Source: Rhynchopus sp. YZ270_cl-10
Lineage: Eukaryota; Euglenozoa; Diplonemea; Diplonemida; Diplonemidae
Assembly (NCBI GenBank): GCA_964035575.1
Contig: OZ037855.1
Span: 248,001 to 312,000, forward strand
Length of the DNA stretch: 64,000 nucleotides
Direction of reading: 5' to 3'
Part shown: positions 43,520-54,212 of the stretch, in pieces
Layout: every line of letters starts with the position of its first letter
Position numbering within the stretch: the stretch's first letter is position 1
Translations under genes and position numbers: made by a program
Notes under the pieces: generated by a model
Databases searched by the model: none
What the model saw: the letters and a program-made list of their open reading frames with translations, nothing else
What the model was told of the DNA's origin: nothing

Positions 43520-43867
43520 ATGTGCACGACGAAGCTAAAATTGAAGGAAAAGACAAGAGAGACCAACCGCAAATCTCAGGAGGACGCACAACAGCAACAG
43601 CAAAACCTTCTTGATGCGGAGGAAAAGCGCGCCAAAGTGACAAGACAGGAAGAACTCATTGCTGCTACTGGGACGCAACAGCACACGCAGGCTCTGCACA
43701 CTGAATGGCATGAGACAATGAAGGCCGTCGCAGATGTGTACTGAACAGTGGAAGCCACCCCTGAGATGCTCGATGTGGTCTCTGGCTTGCTGTCAGAGAC
43801 AGAGGAGTACTTCCCCGTTGACGCAGACGAACCCGCGGATGACGATGACCCAACTACACCCCCTCCG
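43520..43867 (+). pseudogene. Plus-strand relic encoding a Gln-rich, acidic C-terminal fragment
   Basis: A coding-like stretch of about 115 codons with GC-rich third positions. It contains QQQQQNLLDAEEKRAKV, LHTEWHETMKAV and an acidic, Pro-ending tail. The frame is interrupted about once and no start or family is evident. The strand opposes all supported genes, as with the relics near 20235 and 33420, so the three may be remains of mobile-element genes; family unknown. Confidence 0.35.
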
Positions 43868-44696
43868 TAGAACAACCCTGGGCAACCCTGTACGCAGCAG
43901 GTTTGCATCCTGCAGCATGAGAACAAGAGAAAAAAAAAACGGAGCGGGGTGGCTTTCTTTTGTTGGCATTGGAGATGGGGGTACCCTAGTTAATTGGAAG
44001 GATATGGTTGTCCTCCCGAATCTCTTGAGGGACTCCGGCAAATAGAGACCGTACATTTCCATGTTGTGTTGTCGGTCTCCACCACGTAGGGTCACATATT
44101 GTCACAAATGAATGTGTCGTTAAAGCAAAAACCAAAAGAATAACAAATAACGCAGGTAGAAAAGAGACACAATAACGCAGCACGAAACCTGGGGCGACGT
44201 GGTGGGGGGGAAAAGACTCGGTCGCACGCAAAAAAAAGCGTGCCATGGGTGAAATCAATCTGTTTTGTGAGATTTCTTTTTTGCAACACCAAGAAAGCGG
44301 CAAAAAAAAGCCTTTTCAAGGATACTTCAGGGATAGTTTGGTTTACCACTGAATTTAGCAACCCCAGGCAAGTCAACGACTTAAAATGAAGGAAATGTAC
44401 GAAACAAAATGTGGTAAAATAAGATTACGAAGGGAAAATGGGAAGGAAAAAAAGGTGTTGCGATGAACCTAAGCCTCTGCTTCGTGTGGCAGAGCGAGCT
44501 CTCTGGCCTGACGGTCGGTCGCTGTTTCACCCCGACTGCAAACACTCTTAATAGCACGAAGCCATTGGCCCAGAATTTGTCACCTTCCTGCCAGGGTGTA
44601 AGATTTGTAGGGCTGATGCGTTTACCGCCCTGAAGACTAAACAGAATTCCTCTCCATTTTCCGTATCGATTTTTTGTTTTGTTTTTTTTTTTTGCG

Positions 44697-45258
44697 GGTT
44701 TACCCAGGGAAATAGCTTGGTTTTCCTCCAAAATCAGGAATTATGCGAAAACGAAATTTTTCCGCCCGGTCGAAAGCGGTCGTTGCGCTTCGCGCAAGCC
44801 TCACTGAGTGGAGAGGCGAAAGGTCAATTTGCGAGATAACCAAAAACGGAATGTAATCCCTTATTACAGAGCTTGGTCTTGCACCTTACGTTCCACTAAC
44901 CGTATGGAAAAAAATAAATGGCGCCGCAGGCGAAAAAAAAATAGGGTACGGTGTAAAAATGCTGGTTTACAATCACACAGTCACTCAACAAACCCTTTTT
45001 TGCGGAGCAAAAAAAGAAAATGGCGCCGCAGGCAAAAAAAAAATTAAGGGGTACGGCACATCTGCAAGCGCAGCGAGCGAAAATTTTAAGGTTCCATCAT
45101 TCCAGTCATCTGGGAGATCTGGAGGTCCGCGGGCGAGGAGCCCCCAAAAGTGCCCAAAAATCCCCTCTTTTTTTTTTTTTTTTTCCCCCCCCCAAAAAAT
45201 CCAGAATTATGCGATGTCGCATAATTCGGTATATGGAGCTATTTCCCTGGGTTTACCG
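44697..45258. mobile_element. Inverted-repeat element carrying repeat D
   Basis: GGTTTACCCAGGGAAATAGCT (interrupted as needed) at the left is repeated inverted at 45238-45258. GAATTATGCGA lies inside both ends, and at the right forms its own hairpin with TCGCATAATTC. The interior includes two GGCGCCGCAGGC units. Confidence 0.6.
44890..45062. repeat. Dispersed repeat D, copy 1
   Basis: AAATGGCGCCGCAGGC, an A run, GGGTACGGTGTAAAAAT, CACTCAACAAACCC and TTTTTTGCGGAGCAAAAAA, then GGCGCCGCAGGC again. It matches 51118-51262 in inverted orientation. Confidence 0.7.
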
Positions 45259-46361
45259 AAGAAAGTCAGGGTACACCACCTAAGCAACATATTACCGTTG
45301 CACAATTTTTTTTTGGGGGATGCAAAAAATGTGGGGCTTGTTTTTATCGCAAAAAAGAGCTTCCACATTTCGAGGGGAAGAAGACCTCTGGGTAAGGGCG
45401 GGGTCACTCAAAAGCACAGTAGCGGTACAGCATGTTGTCAATGCTTCAAAAACAACTTGAAAGACGAATATGTCCAGAACAACCCTAGTGAGTGCGACAT
45501 CGCATTTTTTTTTTTTTCGAAATTTCTTTCATTTTTTCTATTTTCTCCATTTTTTCTTCCCCCTCCCCTTTCTAGTGTTCGTTGCCTGACAAAGTAAGCA
45601 ACAGTACCCTAAGACTTAAGTCGGATGTATTATGGCCCGACAAAGGGGCCGAGTCCCTCTTTATTTTTTCTGTTCCATTGCACACACAGTTTCACACACA
45701 AATTAAAAAAATCATAATAAAAGACACGCAGCGATTTTTTTTTCCCAGCCACTTGATTGCTACTGGGAAAGAGCAAAAAGACTACTGCATCTTAAAGCTG
45801 CTCGCAGGGGAGTTTGAAAGTTTGTTTTGTTTTTGTTTTTTGCTACTTTATTTTGTACTTTTTTATTTTTGTTTATTTTTGCAGCATGACCAAGGGTCGT
45901 TAAGACAGGGTCGCAGGGGAGGTGGGGTAAGTAACTAAGTTGTCTCGAATTCTCAAAAGGTTGGCGATTTCCCTCCTCACATGCTTCTGACTATACCAAG
46001 GGAAACAGAATGCCTCGAAGAACGCAGCATCGGCCATCTTCTCTTTTTTTTTTTTGCAGAACAAAAAAATAGAAAAAAAATACAAAAATAAATGAATGTG
46101 CCTCGCGCTTGGACACATATTTTTCCAAAAGCGAATTTGACTCATCCGGATGATTTCATTCTCACTTTCCCCATTTCTGGGCCTCCACACAATAATCAAA
46201 ATTTCATGAGACTTTGAGAAACAATCTTTGGTCTGATGATTGATTCATTTGCCTTTTTATTTCCTCAAAAAACAAAGAAAATAAACAAAAAAGAGAATTT
46301 TGTAAATACAGAAGAGACTTCACTGTAGGAGCATTCGTGGCAGGGCAAAACAAAACAATGC

Positions 46362-46396
46362 AAGATGAATAAAACCTCTCGGGAGTACGCATCTTT
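46362..46396 (+). repeat. Family A hairpin, variant stem
   Basis: Outer AAGATG/CATCTT pairs perfectly; the inner part is AAAACCTCTCGGGAGT. A second variant with AAGATGAACC lies at 46434-46472, about 380 nt beyond the stop codon at 46851. Confidence 0.5.
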
Positions 46397-46850
46397 TCAA
46401 AAGAGAGAGAGAGAAAGAGAAAGAAAAATATTTAAGATGAACCAAACCCTCGAGTACCTATTCATCAGGCCTACATAATCCTTGGAAAAAAAATTGAAAT
46501 ATGCAAACGCCTCTGCAGACGCAGGCACTGTAAAAAAACACCCCCCCCACGAAATTGCATCGGTTCTTATTTTCTTTCTTTGCGTCGTTTCGTTCTTTAA
46601 AAATTGCGCAGCAAAAATTTTATAGTGGTATGGACAAAGGAAGTAGTCGGTAATACAACTTCGAGCTAAGTTTTTGTTTTTTTTTTGTTTTTTGTAAGAA
46701 GTTTCTTTTAAAAGCTTTTCCATTTTCCACTCTCATTTTCTGCGAAATACATTCGTTCACCCTTATTGGTCTCCTGTTGTCGTAAAAAAATTGCACAAAA
46801 AAAAATAATAAATCAACAACGCAATACGTCCTTTCCCCCCTCCCTCCCTC

Positions 46851-47739
46851 TCACTCCACTACTGCCAGACCACGCAGCGCAGCTTCTAATTCATCCTCTT
46901 CTGCAGTGTTTGGTGCGTCCAGGCCAAGGTCGCCCTGGTCACGCGCCTTCTTCTGTGGCACGACACCCGACACGATGAAGGCGTCAAGCCTGTCGCCACC
47001 GTATGTTACATCCATGTCTTCGTGGCCTGCAGTGTGCTCCATAGAATTGCCCATGGAAGTACCCAGGTTTTTCGACCCCTGAGAGTCGCCTGAAGTGCTC
47101 TTGCCGAGGTACTCCCGTGCACGCTGCTCGACGGTGACGTCGGTGCGGCGGGTCTTCATCCACCCACGCAGGTCCTTGAAGCTGACCTTGGCATCGTTGC
47201 GGAAGTCCTCCATCGGCAGGTCGTTCGCGGTCTTGTTCTCGATCTTCCAGAAGTGGTTGACAACAGAAATGATATGATGCATATTCTGCGCACCGTTGAG
47301 CCTATGGTTAATCAAATTGACCAACACCTCTGGCTCTGTCGCATGCTTGAACAGCACCTGAAGCACTGTCGCCTTATTCTTCCCAAACAGACCACTAGAC
47401 TCCTCCACTTCCATCACCACAAGCCCGGTCAAATCCTTCACACGGAAAAACTTCCGCACACGCCCCTCCAGCGTACACAGGAAGCACACAATCTCCGCAT
47501 CCCGGTTCTCTTTCTTGGGCACCGTTTGGATGAGCATCACACGTTCGTCCTACAAAGGGATGTACGTAGTTGAGAAGAGGTCATAAGTGGGGGGGGAAAT
47601 GCCATACCGATCCTCGAGACTGATGCAGCTTGTTGACGACCTGGCAAGCGAAGCATTGGCTTCCCTTCAAAGCAAACGTGGATTTCAGAGAGGCCGGCAC
47701 AGTGCCCTCAGTGACAGGCGTCGAGTAGAGGTCGGACAT
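46851..47739 (-). CDS. Conserved-looking protein of unknown function, possible PH-like fold
   Basis: Exon 1 (47739-47608) and exon 2 (47549-46851) join in frame to 276 residues across a 58-nt GT-AG intron (donor GTATGG). A CxxC pair (C29, C32) lies near the start. Residues about 45-150 alternate hydrophobic strands and turns (RVMLIQTV, EIVCFLCTLEGRVRKFFRVKDL, GLVVMEVEE, ATVLQVLF) and end with an amphipathic helix. This pattern suggests a PH-like lipid- or protein-binding domain, as in kinetoplastid proteins and myosin TH1 tails, but this is inference. The last ~90 residues are Ser/Gly/Asp-rich. No membrane segment is present. Confidence 0.7.
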
Positions 47740-47986
47740 TATGAGATGAGGTTTGTGAAATGAAAGAACAAATCAATTAAAGTGAATTCAAGAAAGAAGA
47801 GGGGGTGCTGTTGAAGGTGGGGTGTAGAAGGGGCTTGACGCATTGCAAAATTTTGAGTAGAATAACAACATCGTTGGCGAGGAGAGGAGGGAAGTAATTT
47901 CTTTTTTCTTTGGTTTCTCCGTTCGTTCTGATATTTATGAGCACGGTAGGACCCAGAGGGTTGGTTTTCCATTTTTCCAGTTTTCC

Positions 47987-48019
<33 letters not shown>

Positions 48020-48041
48020 ACACAAATGAAGGAAGGGTTAT

Positions 48042-48080
48042 AAGATGAATACCTAAGCCTCAGCTCGGTGCTTAGTCACC
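48042..48080 (+). repeat. Family A hairpin with enlarged loop
   Basis: AAGATGAATAC, CTAAGC, loop CTCAGCTCGGT, GCTTAGTCACC. The stem is kept while the loop is longer. It lies about 300 nt upstream of the ATG at 47739. Confidence 0.65.
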
Positions 48081-51000
48081 AAAAATAATAAAGTCTAGTT
48101 CGGCGGAGGAATGCCAAAAAGAAAGAAGCAATGAGCCGTCTCAGCGGGGGCAACACACCATCGTTGAGATTTTTTTTTTATATTTTTTTTTAAACTAAGA
48201 CTGTCCAGAGACGTGCCTCTGACAGGAGATGCTAAAGTTCTTGGGAATATTAATCAGGGAAAGGGGCGGATCCTCGGGAGCCGTCCCCAACTCCCTTTCC
48301 CAACTGGGGGACTGCTAATATAAGCCTGGTTAGGCTTTGTTATCGTCTGCAGCGGGATACGGTAGTATTTTTTTTCAAAAAAAAAAATGCTTTTGCAGCG
48401 ACAAAAACAACTTAGGAGATTGTCGACACAATGAACAAATACCCTATTGCCCAAAGGCATTTGCTCTGTACAAAAAAAACTAAAAACAAAAACAAAAAAA
48501 AAAAAAACACACCCGAAGTTGGCACAAAAAAAAACTTTTAAAACGGGAACTAAATTCCTCGAAAAAAGAACACTTTGTTGAGATATTTCCCAAAAAAACA
48601 AAAAATGATGACATATGGTGGAGGGAACTTGAGAATTTCTGAAAACGTTTCGCACACTACATCATACGGGAACGCTTTCCCCCCCTTTTTTCGGGAGTTT
48701 TTTTTTTTTAGAAATGCTTTTGCTGAACAGACGCACACGGCTTTTACCCCTCTGAGCCAGGAGGTGCGTCGGGACTTCAATGTCATATTCTCCAGAAGAG
48801 CACTTCTGGTTGATTTGTTCAGGGGGGTGGGGTGGGGTGGGGTGGGTTGCGAACAACCTACAACAGGGCATGTCATCGATGAGACAAACAGCGCCCTTGA
48901 CATGGGCAGAGCTGTCTCTTGAAGGGGGGTGGGGGAGCGTCTGGGGAAGTGGTGGGTGTGTCTCTGTCACCACCACTCCTGTGTTTGATGTGTCCGATGT
49001 GTACAACTGAAGTTCTATTAATTTCGGAAAAATGAGAAAAAAAAAAGAACCATTTTTGTAAACATCTCAGAACACAGTACAGGAGGGATATCAGAGACTA
49101 CTCTCAGATATAGAAAGTGCGGCGATTGCAAAAAAAAAAAAAACAAAAAAGAAGAAAATAAGAAAAAAGTTTTCAATAATAAAAATTGAAAACTCGAATG
49201 CGCTCTCTTTAGACTGAGGTCATACTGGGGTGGGACGGAGTACAAACCATACTCATGCGTAAAAAAAAATGGGGGGGAAAAAATAAAGTGCAGCGCCCCT
49301 GATCAACTCTAGGGCAATCAATGAAATGTTGGCAGTGCTGAGCTCTATGCCACTTCGTGCATAGTCAGCGAATCAATAATATGACGCGAATAATACATGG
49401 TCAGGACAGAGATCCCTGTCCTAATACCAAAGTAAAAATCGCTTTTTCTAAGCGTTTAATAAATAGGTGTTTTTGTGTGTCACGTTCCTGCGTTGTAAAG
49501 TTTCGAAAGACCACAGCGGGGGAGGGGAGGTTCTAACCACACCAAAAAAGCACAGTCACAAATAAACTGTGTCGTTTGTGAGGTCCATGAATAGACAAAA
49601 AGATCTTTTTTACAGAAAACACAAAAATGAAACATCTTATGAATAGTTTGTCTATCCATGGAGGTCAACTCTCTTGTCAAGAAAACACCTTTTTTTTTCG
49701 TCAAATAAAAATTTTTTTTTGTGGCAATCACAACCAAAAGCCACAGGGTCTCGGTAGGTAACTACATAATGCATTCCCCCCCCAATAAAATAACACAGTT
49801 TTTCCCCATCCCTGAAGGGGGGTACCCACCTTCAAGACGGGGTATAACTCTCTCAGGGGTAGTCGATCGTGCATACGAAAGATTTGTCGGGGTACTACAA
49901 GTAGAACAACTAGCCACGACTAATTGCAACTAACTCTAGAAATGACATCGTAAAACTAGTTGCAAAACACTGATCGTTTGAATTGGTAGCACTACTGTAC
50001 CCTGAATGGTCCGCCGTGTGGTTCTTGGAGAAAATATGCATCATGAAGGCGACCCGTAAACCATAAAAGGCGTTTTCCTTGAAAAGCAATCACCCTTAGA
50101 AGGGAAGTGCAGTACAGTCAACACACTTCGCACCTTAAAGGATGAGTGCAGTGAAGGTGGCCTCAGGTAAAAAAGAAAAGATTAAATTTATATAAACAAT
50201 GTTGGGTAAGATACAAATAACACATTTAGAGATGAGAAAAATAGAGAAAAGTCGAAAGTGCAAAACGCCTCTCACCGGACAACCAGCGGACGCAGGCACT
50301 GTTCATTACACACAAAAAAAAACTGTAGTTGTTGATGCAGGCACCTCCGACTGACCCACGTACGATGCCAGCCATCCGGATGAAAGCACCAAAAAAATAA
50401 CTAGGATATTGGCATTCCCAAAGTCGAAGGGGGTGTGGCTGTCCTTTCTTTCCTTCATGAAAATTCACTGTATTTTTTGATTCAGGAAGAACTGAACGAG
50501 AATTCAAGAAAATCTCGACAAGAAGAATCGACCAGCTGCAAGCGCACACATCACTGTGAAGGCGTTGAGCGCAAGCATCACCGACCGACCCAATGCCAGC
50601 CCCAAAAGAAAAGATTGGTAAGATGATCCTGAGCACCTTCTTGCCCCTGGGAGAACAGAAATAATAAAAACAATGTGTCCCACAAGAGAAAGGCTTTGAA
50701 AATATGATTCGCATCCTCAACTCAGTCACTAACCACCCAAATATAACAAATAAAAGTTGAAAGTGCAAACACCACAACAACTGAACGTCCAAAGATCATA
50801 TGTCCAAACCGCATCCAGATCGCAGGCATGAACAAAAAAAAAAAAAAAAAAAATTAATAAAACGAACCTAAGCCTCTCATTGCTTAGCGACCTTGAAATA
50901 AAATAGAATATGTTGTAAAATGAAAATCTCTCGTGCACACCGTAAAGGCACCCCCCGCAGTGGAATTACCCCCAGAGATTTATACACCATAGTAGAACTG

Positions 51001-51117
51001 AGGCCAAACCTCAGTTTTGAAAAAAAAAAAAAAATTTGCAGATTTGGAGAAAATTTTTTTTGCATTTTTTGGGGAACTGGGCTGCTGACCGCACCATGAA
51101 TCCCGTACCATACAGGC

Positions 51118-51262
51118 TGTACCCAAAAAAATTTTGCCTGCGGCGCCATTTTTCCTTTTTTGCTCCGCAAAAAAGGGTCCGTTGAGTGACACTGTGGTGT
51201 AAAAGGCTAGATTTTTACACCGTACCCCAATTTTTTTCCGCCTGCGGCGCCCTTGCATCCGG
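51118..51262. repeat. Dispersed repeat D, copy 2 (inverted)
   Basis: GCCTGCGGCGCC, TTTTTTGCTCCGCAAAAAA, GGTCCGTTGAGTG, TTTTTACACCGTACCC and GCCTGCGGCGCC again, the complement of 44890-45062. Confidence 0.7.
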
Positions 51263-52532
51263 GTGCCCTTTGTGGCACTCCTCCTGAAGGGGTGAAAGGT
51301 GCTGGGAAAGTCAGGCACAGTGCATGTGTGGGACCTGCTGGAGCCCTAGCCAGTGAAGCCATGAGGCCCGTAGGAAACTAGCCGGGAGCCGGGAACCCTC
51401 CCTGGACAACGATGATACTTCAATCTTAAGTCCACTTCTTCCAAAAAAGCCCCTCCGTGCCTCCAGCCCCCTCAGGAATAACAACCTCACTTTTTTTGCA
51501 CTTTTGTTAAGGAAAAAAATCGTATATAATAGCCTGATTACCCCCCCCCAAAAAAAAAAACTGTTTTCAAACACATAAATAACCATACACTGCAATGAGG
51601 CCGAATCGGCCTCGCTAAGGACGCCTCAGATAAATTTTCCAGACATGCCTATCTTCAGGCGCAGTCAGCCTCGTTGCATTGTATGAATAATGATAGAGGA
51701 TGTGGATACAAGACTCTCTGCCTTTTAACGTTTTTAAAAATAGGATGGAACACCCCGTTCCGAAGAGGAATGCAGCCACCCTGTGGTTACAAGCCTCTCT
51801 GCCGAGTCGTCTGTCCTTCGCCCATACAGACATCGCAAAGAACCACTCTTCTCTGACCATGACAACGCGTTTTGGTGAACTTCTAAAAAAACAGATGTTG
51901 TGTCACCCGAAATATATAAGAGGTCTGGTGTGATCGGAACCCAAATACCCCGTACTTCTACCAGGGGGGGTTTGAAGAAGTGTTGTTGTTGTTTTTTTAC
52001 TTTGTGTTCTTTTTTTTGTGGTGGTTCTACCAAGGGGGGAACCAGAACACTCCTGCACACCCCAAATTCTCATTTTCCGTCTGGTTCCGACCACACCAGG
52101 AGTGATTTAAAAAAAAAAAATGGTTGCTGTCAGGGGCCTTAGAGGCAGGCGACCCATTACGACCGAAGTTCTGTATGAAAGCAAACTGTAGAAAAAAAAG
52201 AAGAAATAAAAAGTGCAGCGTGCTCAAATGGCAGCTACACTATCACAACAAAAAGAGAAGAAAAAAAAAAAAACAAAAACGTAAGAAAACCCTCTTGAAG
52301 ATTAGCGCGCCCTAGCACACACATCTGAAAAGAGGGGGTGAAGTGGATGGATGAAACAGAACACGAACAGAACTTAAAAAAGGTCCTTCATTTTAATACC
52401 TCACTCCACCTGCCCAGCCTGCACTGCTTGCAGGGAGAGGATTCAGGTTGGGATAACACCCAAACTTCCTCACCGTGGTGGTGAAAAACCTTGTTGGGTT
52501 GAGTCTCTCACAGGAAAAAAAGAAAGAAAACG

Positions 52533-52656
52533 TTATAAGATGAACCTAAGCCTCACCTTAAAAAAGAAAACGAAAAGAGAAAAACATAACAGATGAACCT
52601 GCCTCTCAGGCACCCATCTTACAAAGAATCTCTAAGATGACCTCGCTTAGTCACCC
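52533..52656 (+). repeat. Cluster of three family A hairpins
   Basis: At 52538 a copy broken after AAGCCTCACCTTA. At 52590-52622 AGATGAACC, TGCCT, CTC, AGGCA, CCCATCT, whose outer and inner stems both pair with wholly different sequence. At 52633-52656 a shortened AAGATGACCTCGCTTAGTCACC. Confidence 0.65.
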
Positions 52657-52807
52657 TCTTTGAAAATACTTCGATCAAAATACATGGGGCCATCCGCTAA
52701 CCTCCCCTGAGTTACCTCCGCTCCCCTAGGTATGCCCCGAAGACGAATTGCGAATTCTCCTTCGTAGCCCCTCCCCCCGTAGCACAGCAGAGAATAAGAA
52801 AAGTTTG

Positions 52808-52842
52808 TAAGATGAACCTAAGCCTCTCGTGCTAAGTCACCT
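52808..52842 (+). repeat. Family A hairpin, full length
   Basis: AAGATGAAC, CTAAGC, loop CTCTCGT, then GCTAAG (one change breaks a pair), TCACCTT. It is followed by CATCAGCTGCGC-containing sequence that also follows the copy at 15620-15648. Confidence 0.7.
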
Positions 52843-52913
52843 TATCATATTCGCACAGGCATCAGCTGCGCTGGCTTCCACAAGTTTGTTGTCAGGGATG
52901 ATGTCAAAAAGAC

Positions 52914-53010
52914 TCGGGGACCCGGGACCGGGGACCTGGTTATTCTCAGCCGGACTAGGACCCGGACCTTGACCTGGACCAGGGACCGGGAACCGGCTTA
53001 TTCTCTGCTG
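52914..53010. repeat. GC-rich imperfect direct repeat
   Basis: GGGACCGGGGACCTGGTTATTCTC-like sequence (quoted in part: GGGACCGGGGACC and GGTTATTCTC) recurs as GGGACCGGGAACCGGCTTATTCTC-like sequence about 60 bp on. CCGG-containing palindromes lie between. The origin is unknown. Confidence 0.6.
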
Positions 53011-54212
53011 TGCCCCGTAGTGGGGACACATAGCTCTTCAGGAACCCAGGTTCTAACATCGCTGCTGAGTTCAATCGCAGTAGGCTTTTGAAGCAATGTC
53101 CCCCCCTTTGCCTTTTTTTTTTGTATGTATGAAGAGTACAATGTAAAGCATAACAGAAAACAGTATTTGAAAATAAAATACACAAGTACAGTACCTCGAG
53201 GGGGGGGGCAAAATGTTGCACAACGAACCCCATTTTTCAAACATTTCGCCCAAGGACTGCATTTTTTTGGAAGTAAGGGAGGGAGAGGGAGGGAGGGAGA
53301 TAGAGTGAAATGGATGGCATAGTACACCCTGACAATGGGTCCTTGGGTGCTTTAAAAAAAAAATGCAATAAAATGCAAATTTTTGGTGTTTTGACCCTCC
53401 AGAAAGCACCCCAAAAAAAAAACGCACCTTTTGGGTAATTCAAAAATCCGCCCTGAAGAATTACCCACTGCCTATTTTGCGAGAAGTTTTGTTTTTTTTT
53501 CTCCCCCTTTTTGGCAAGAGAAACAACAGTCATAACCGCAAAAAGATTTCTTTGTGCAGAAATATCACGTACTTTTCACTTGGTTCCTTGGAATCGTTCT
53601 ATTTGCCGTTGTATGCAGACAGTGAATCAGATCATATCAAGGGTAACAATACAGTAGGTTGTTGCCCTCAAGTAGAATTTATAACACCGCACATCAAAGC
53701 AAGGTGACAAAAAAATATGGTCCGTTGTGTGGTTCAAAAAAAGGGACAAAAAAAGTTGAAAAAGAAAAGAGTAAAATGAACAAACAGGTAAAAATATAAA
53801 CAGAAAAATAATAGAAATAATGGGTCCTCAGAGGGGACGTACACACACAATGCAAAAAAAAAAGTCTTTTTGAAAAAAAGACCAAAAACATGAGAGGGAG
53901 AACGTATATTGGCTTGATCTAAATAAAAATAAAATATGTGGAAGTGCTATAAAAATGAAGTTGAAAGAGTGCCAACAAACGCTGCTACTCCGATAGGGTG
54001 ATCCGCACCTTGGAGTGTTCACCACAAAATATAAACAGCTCTGCTCTGCAGGAAAAAGTTGCCCAAACATTTTCCCTTCGAGCTCAAAATCATTTTTCCA
54101 TTTCACAAATATACCCTCCCTACCCCAACCCCACCTGCTGCTTAGATGAACCTACCTTTTGCTCTAGATTAATCAGGATACAAAACAAGCAACACCCAGT
54201 GGTTCTCCCCCC

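Larger units (their letters stand above)
43868..46850. other. Long spacer with a miniature element, repeat D and hairpins
   Basis: Contains a degraded family A copy (44462-44492), an inverted-repeat element (44697-45258), repeat family D (44890-45062), and family A variants at 46091-46119, 46362-46396 and 46434-46472. The rest is homopolymer-rich. Confidence 0.5.
47740..54212. other. 6.5-kb spacer without a recognisable gene
   Basis: AT-rich with many A and T runs. It holds family A hairpins (48042-48080, 50860-50895, 52533-52656, 52808-52842, 54143-54168), repeat D copy 2 (51118-51262), a GC-rich direct repeat (52914-53010), and short palindromes. Frames up to 188 codons exist (50226-50792), but their composition is not protein-like. 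The 54000-54212 end is probably the 3' UTR of the receptor-like gene. Confidence 0.5.

Noticed and set aside
50226-50792. 188-codon open frame on the minus strand
   Set aside because: Amino-acid pattern is not protein-like, composition matches spacer, and it overlaps hairpin repeats.
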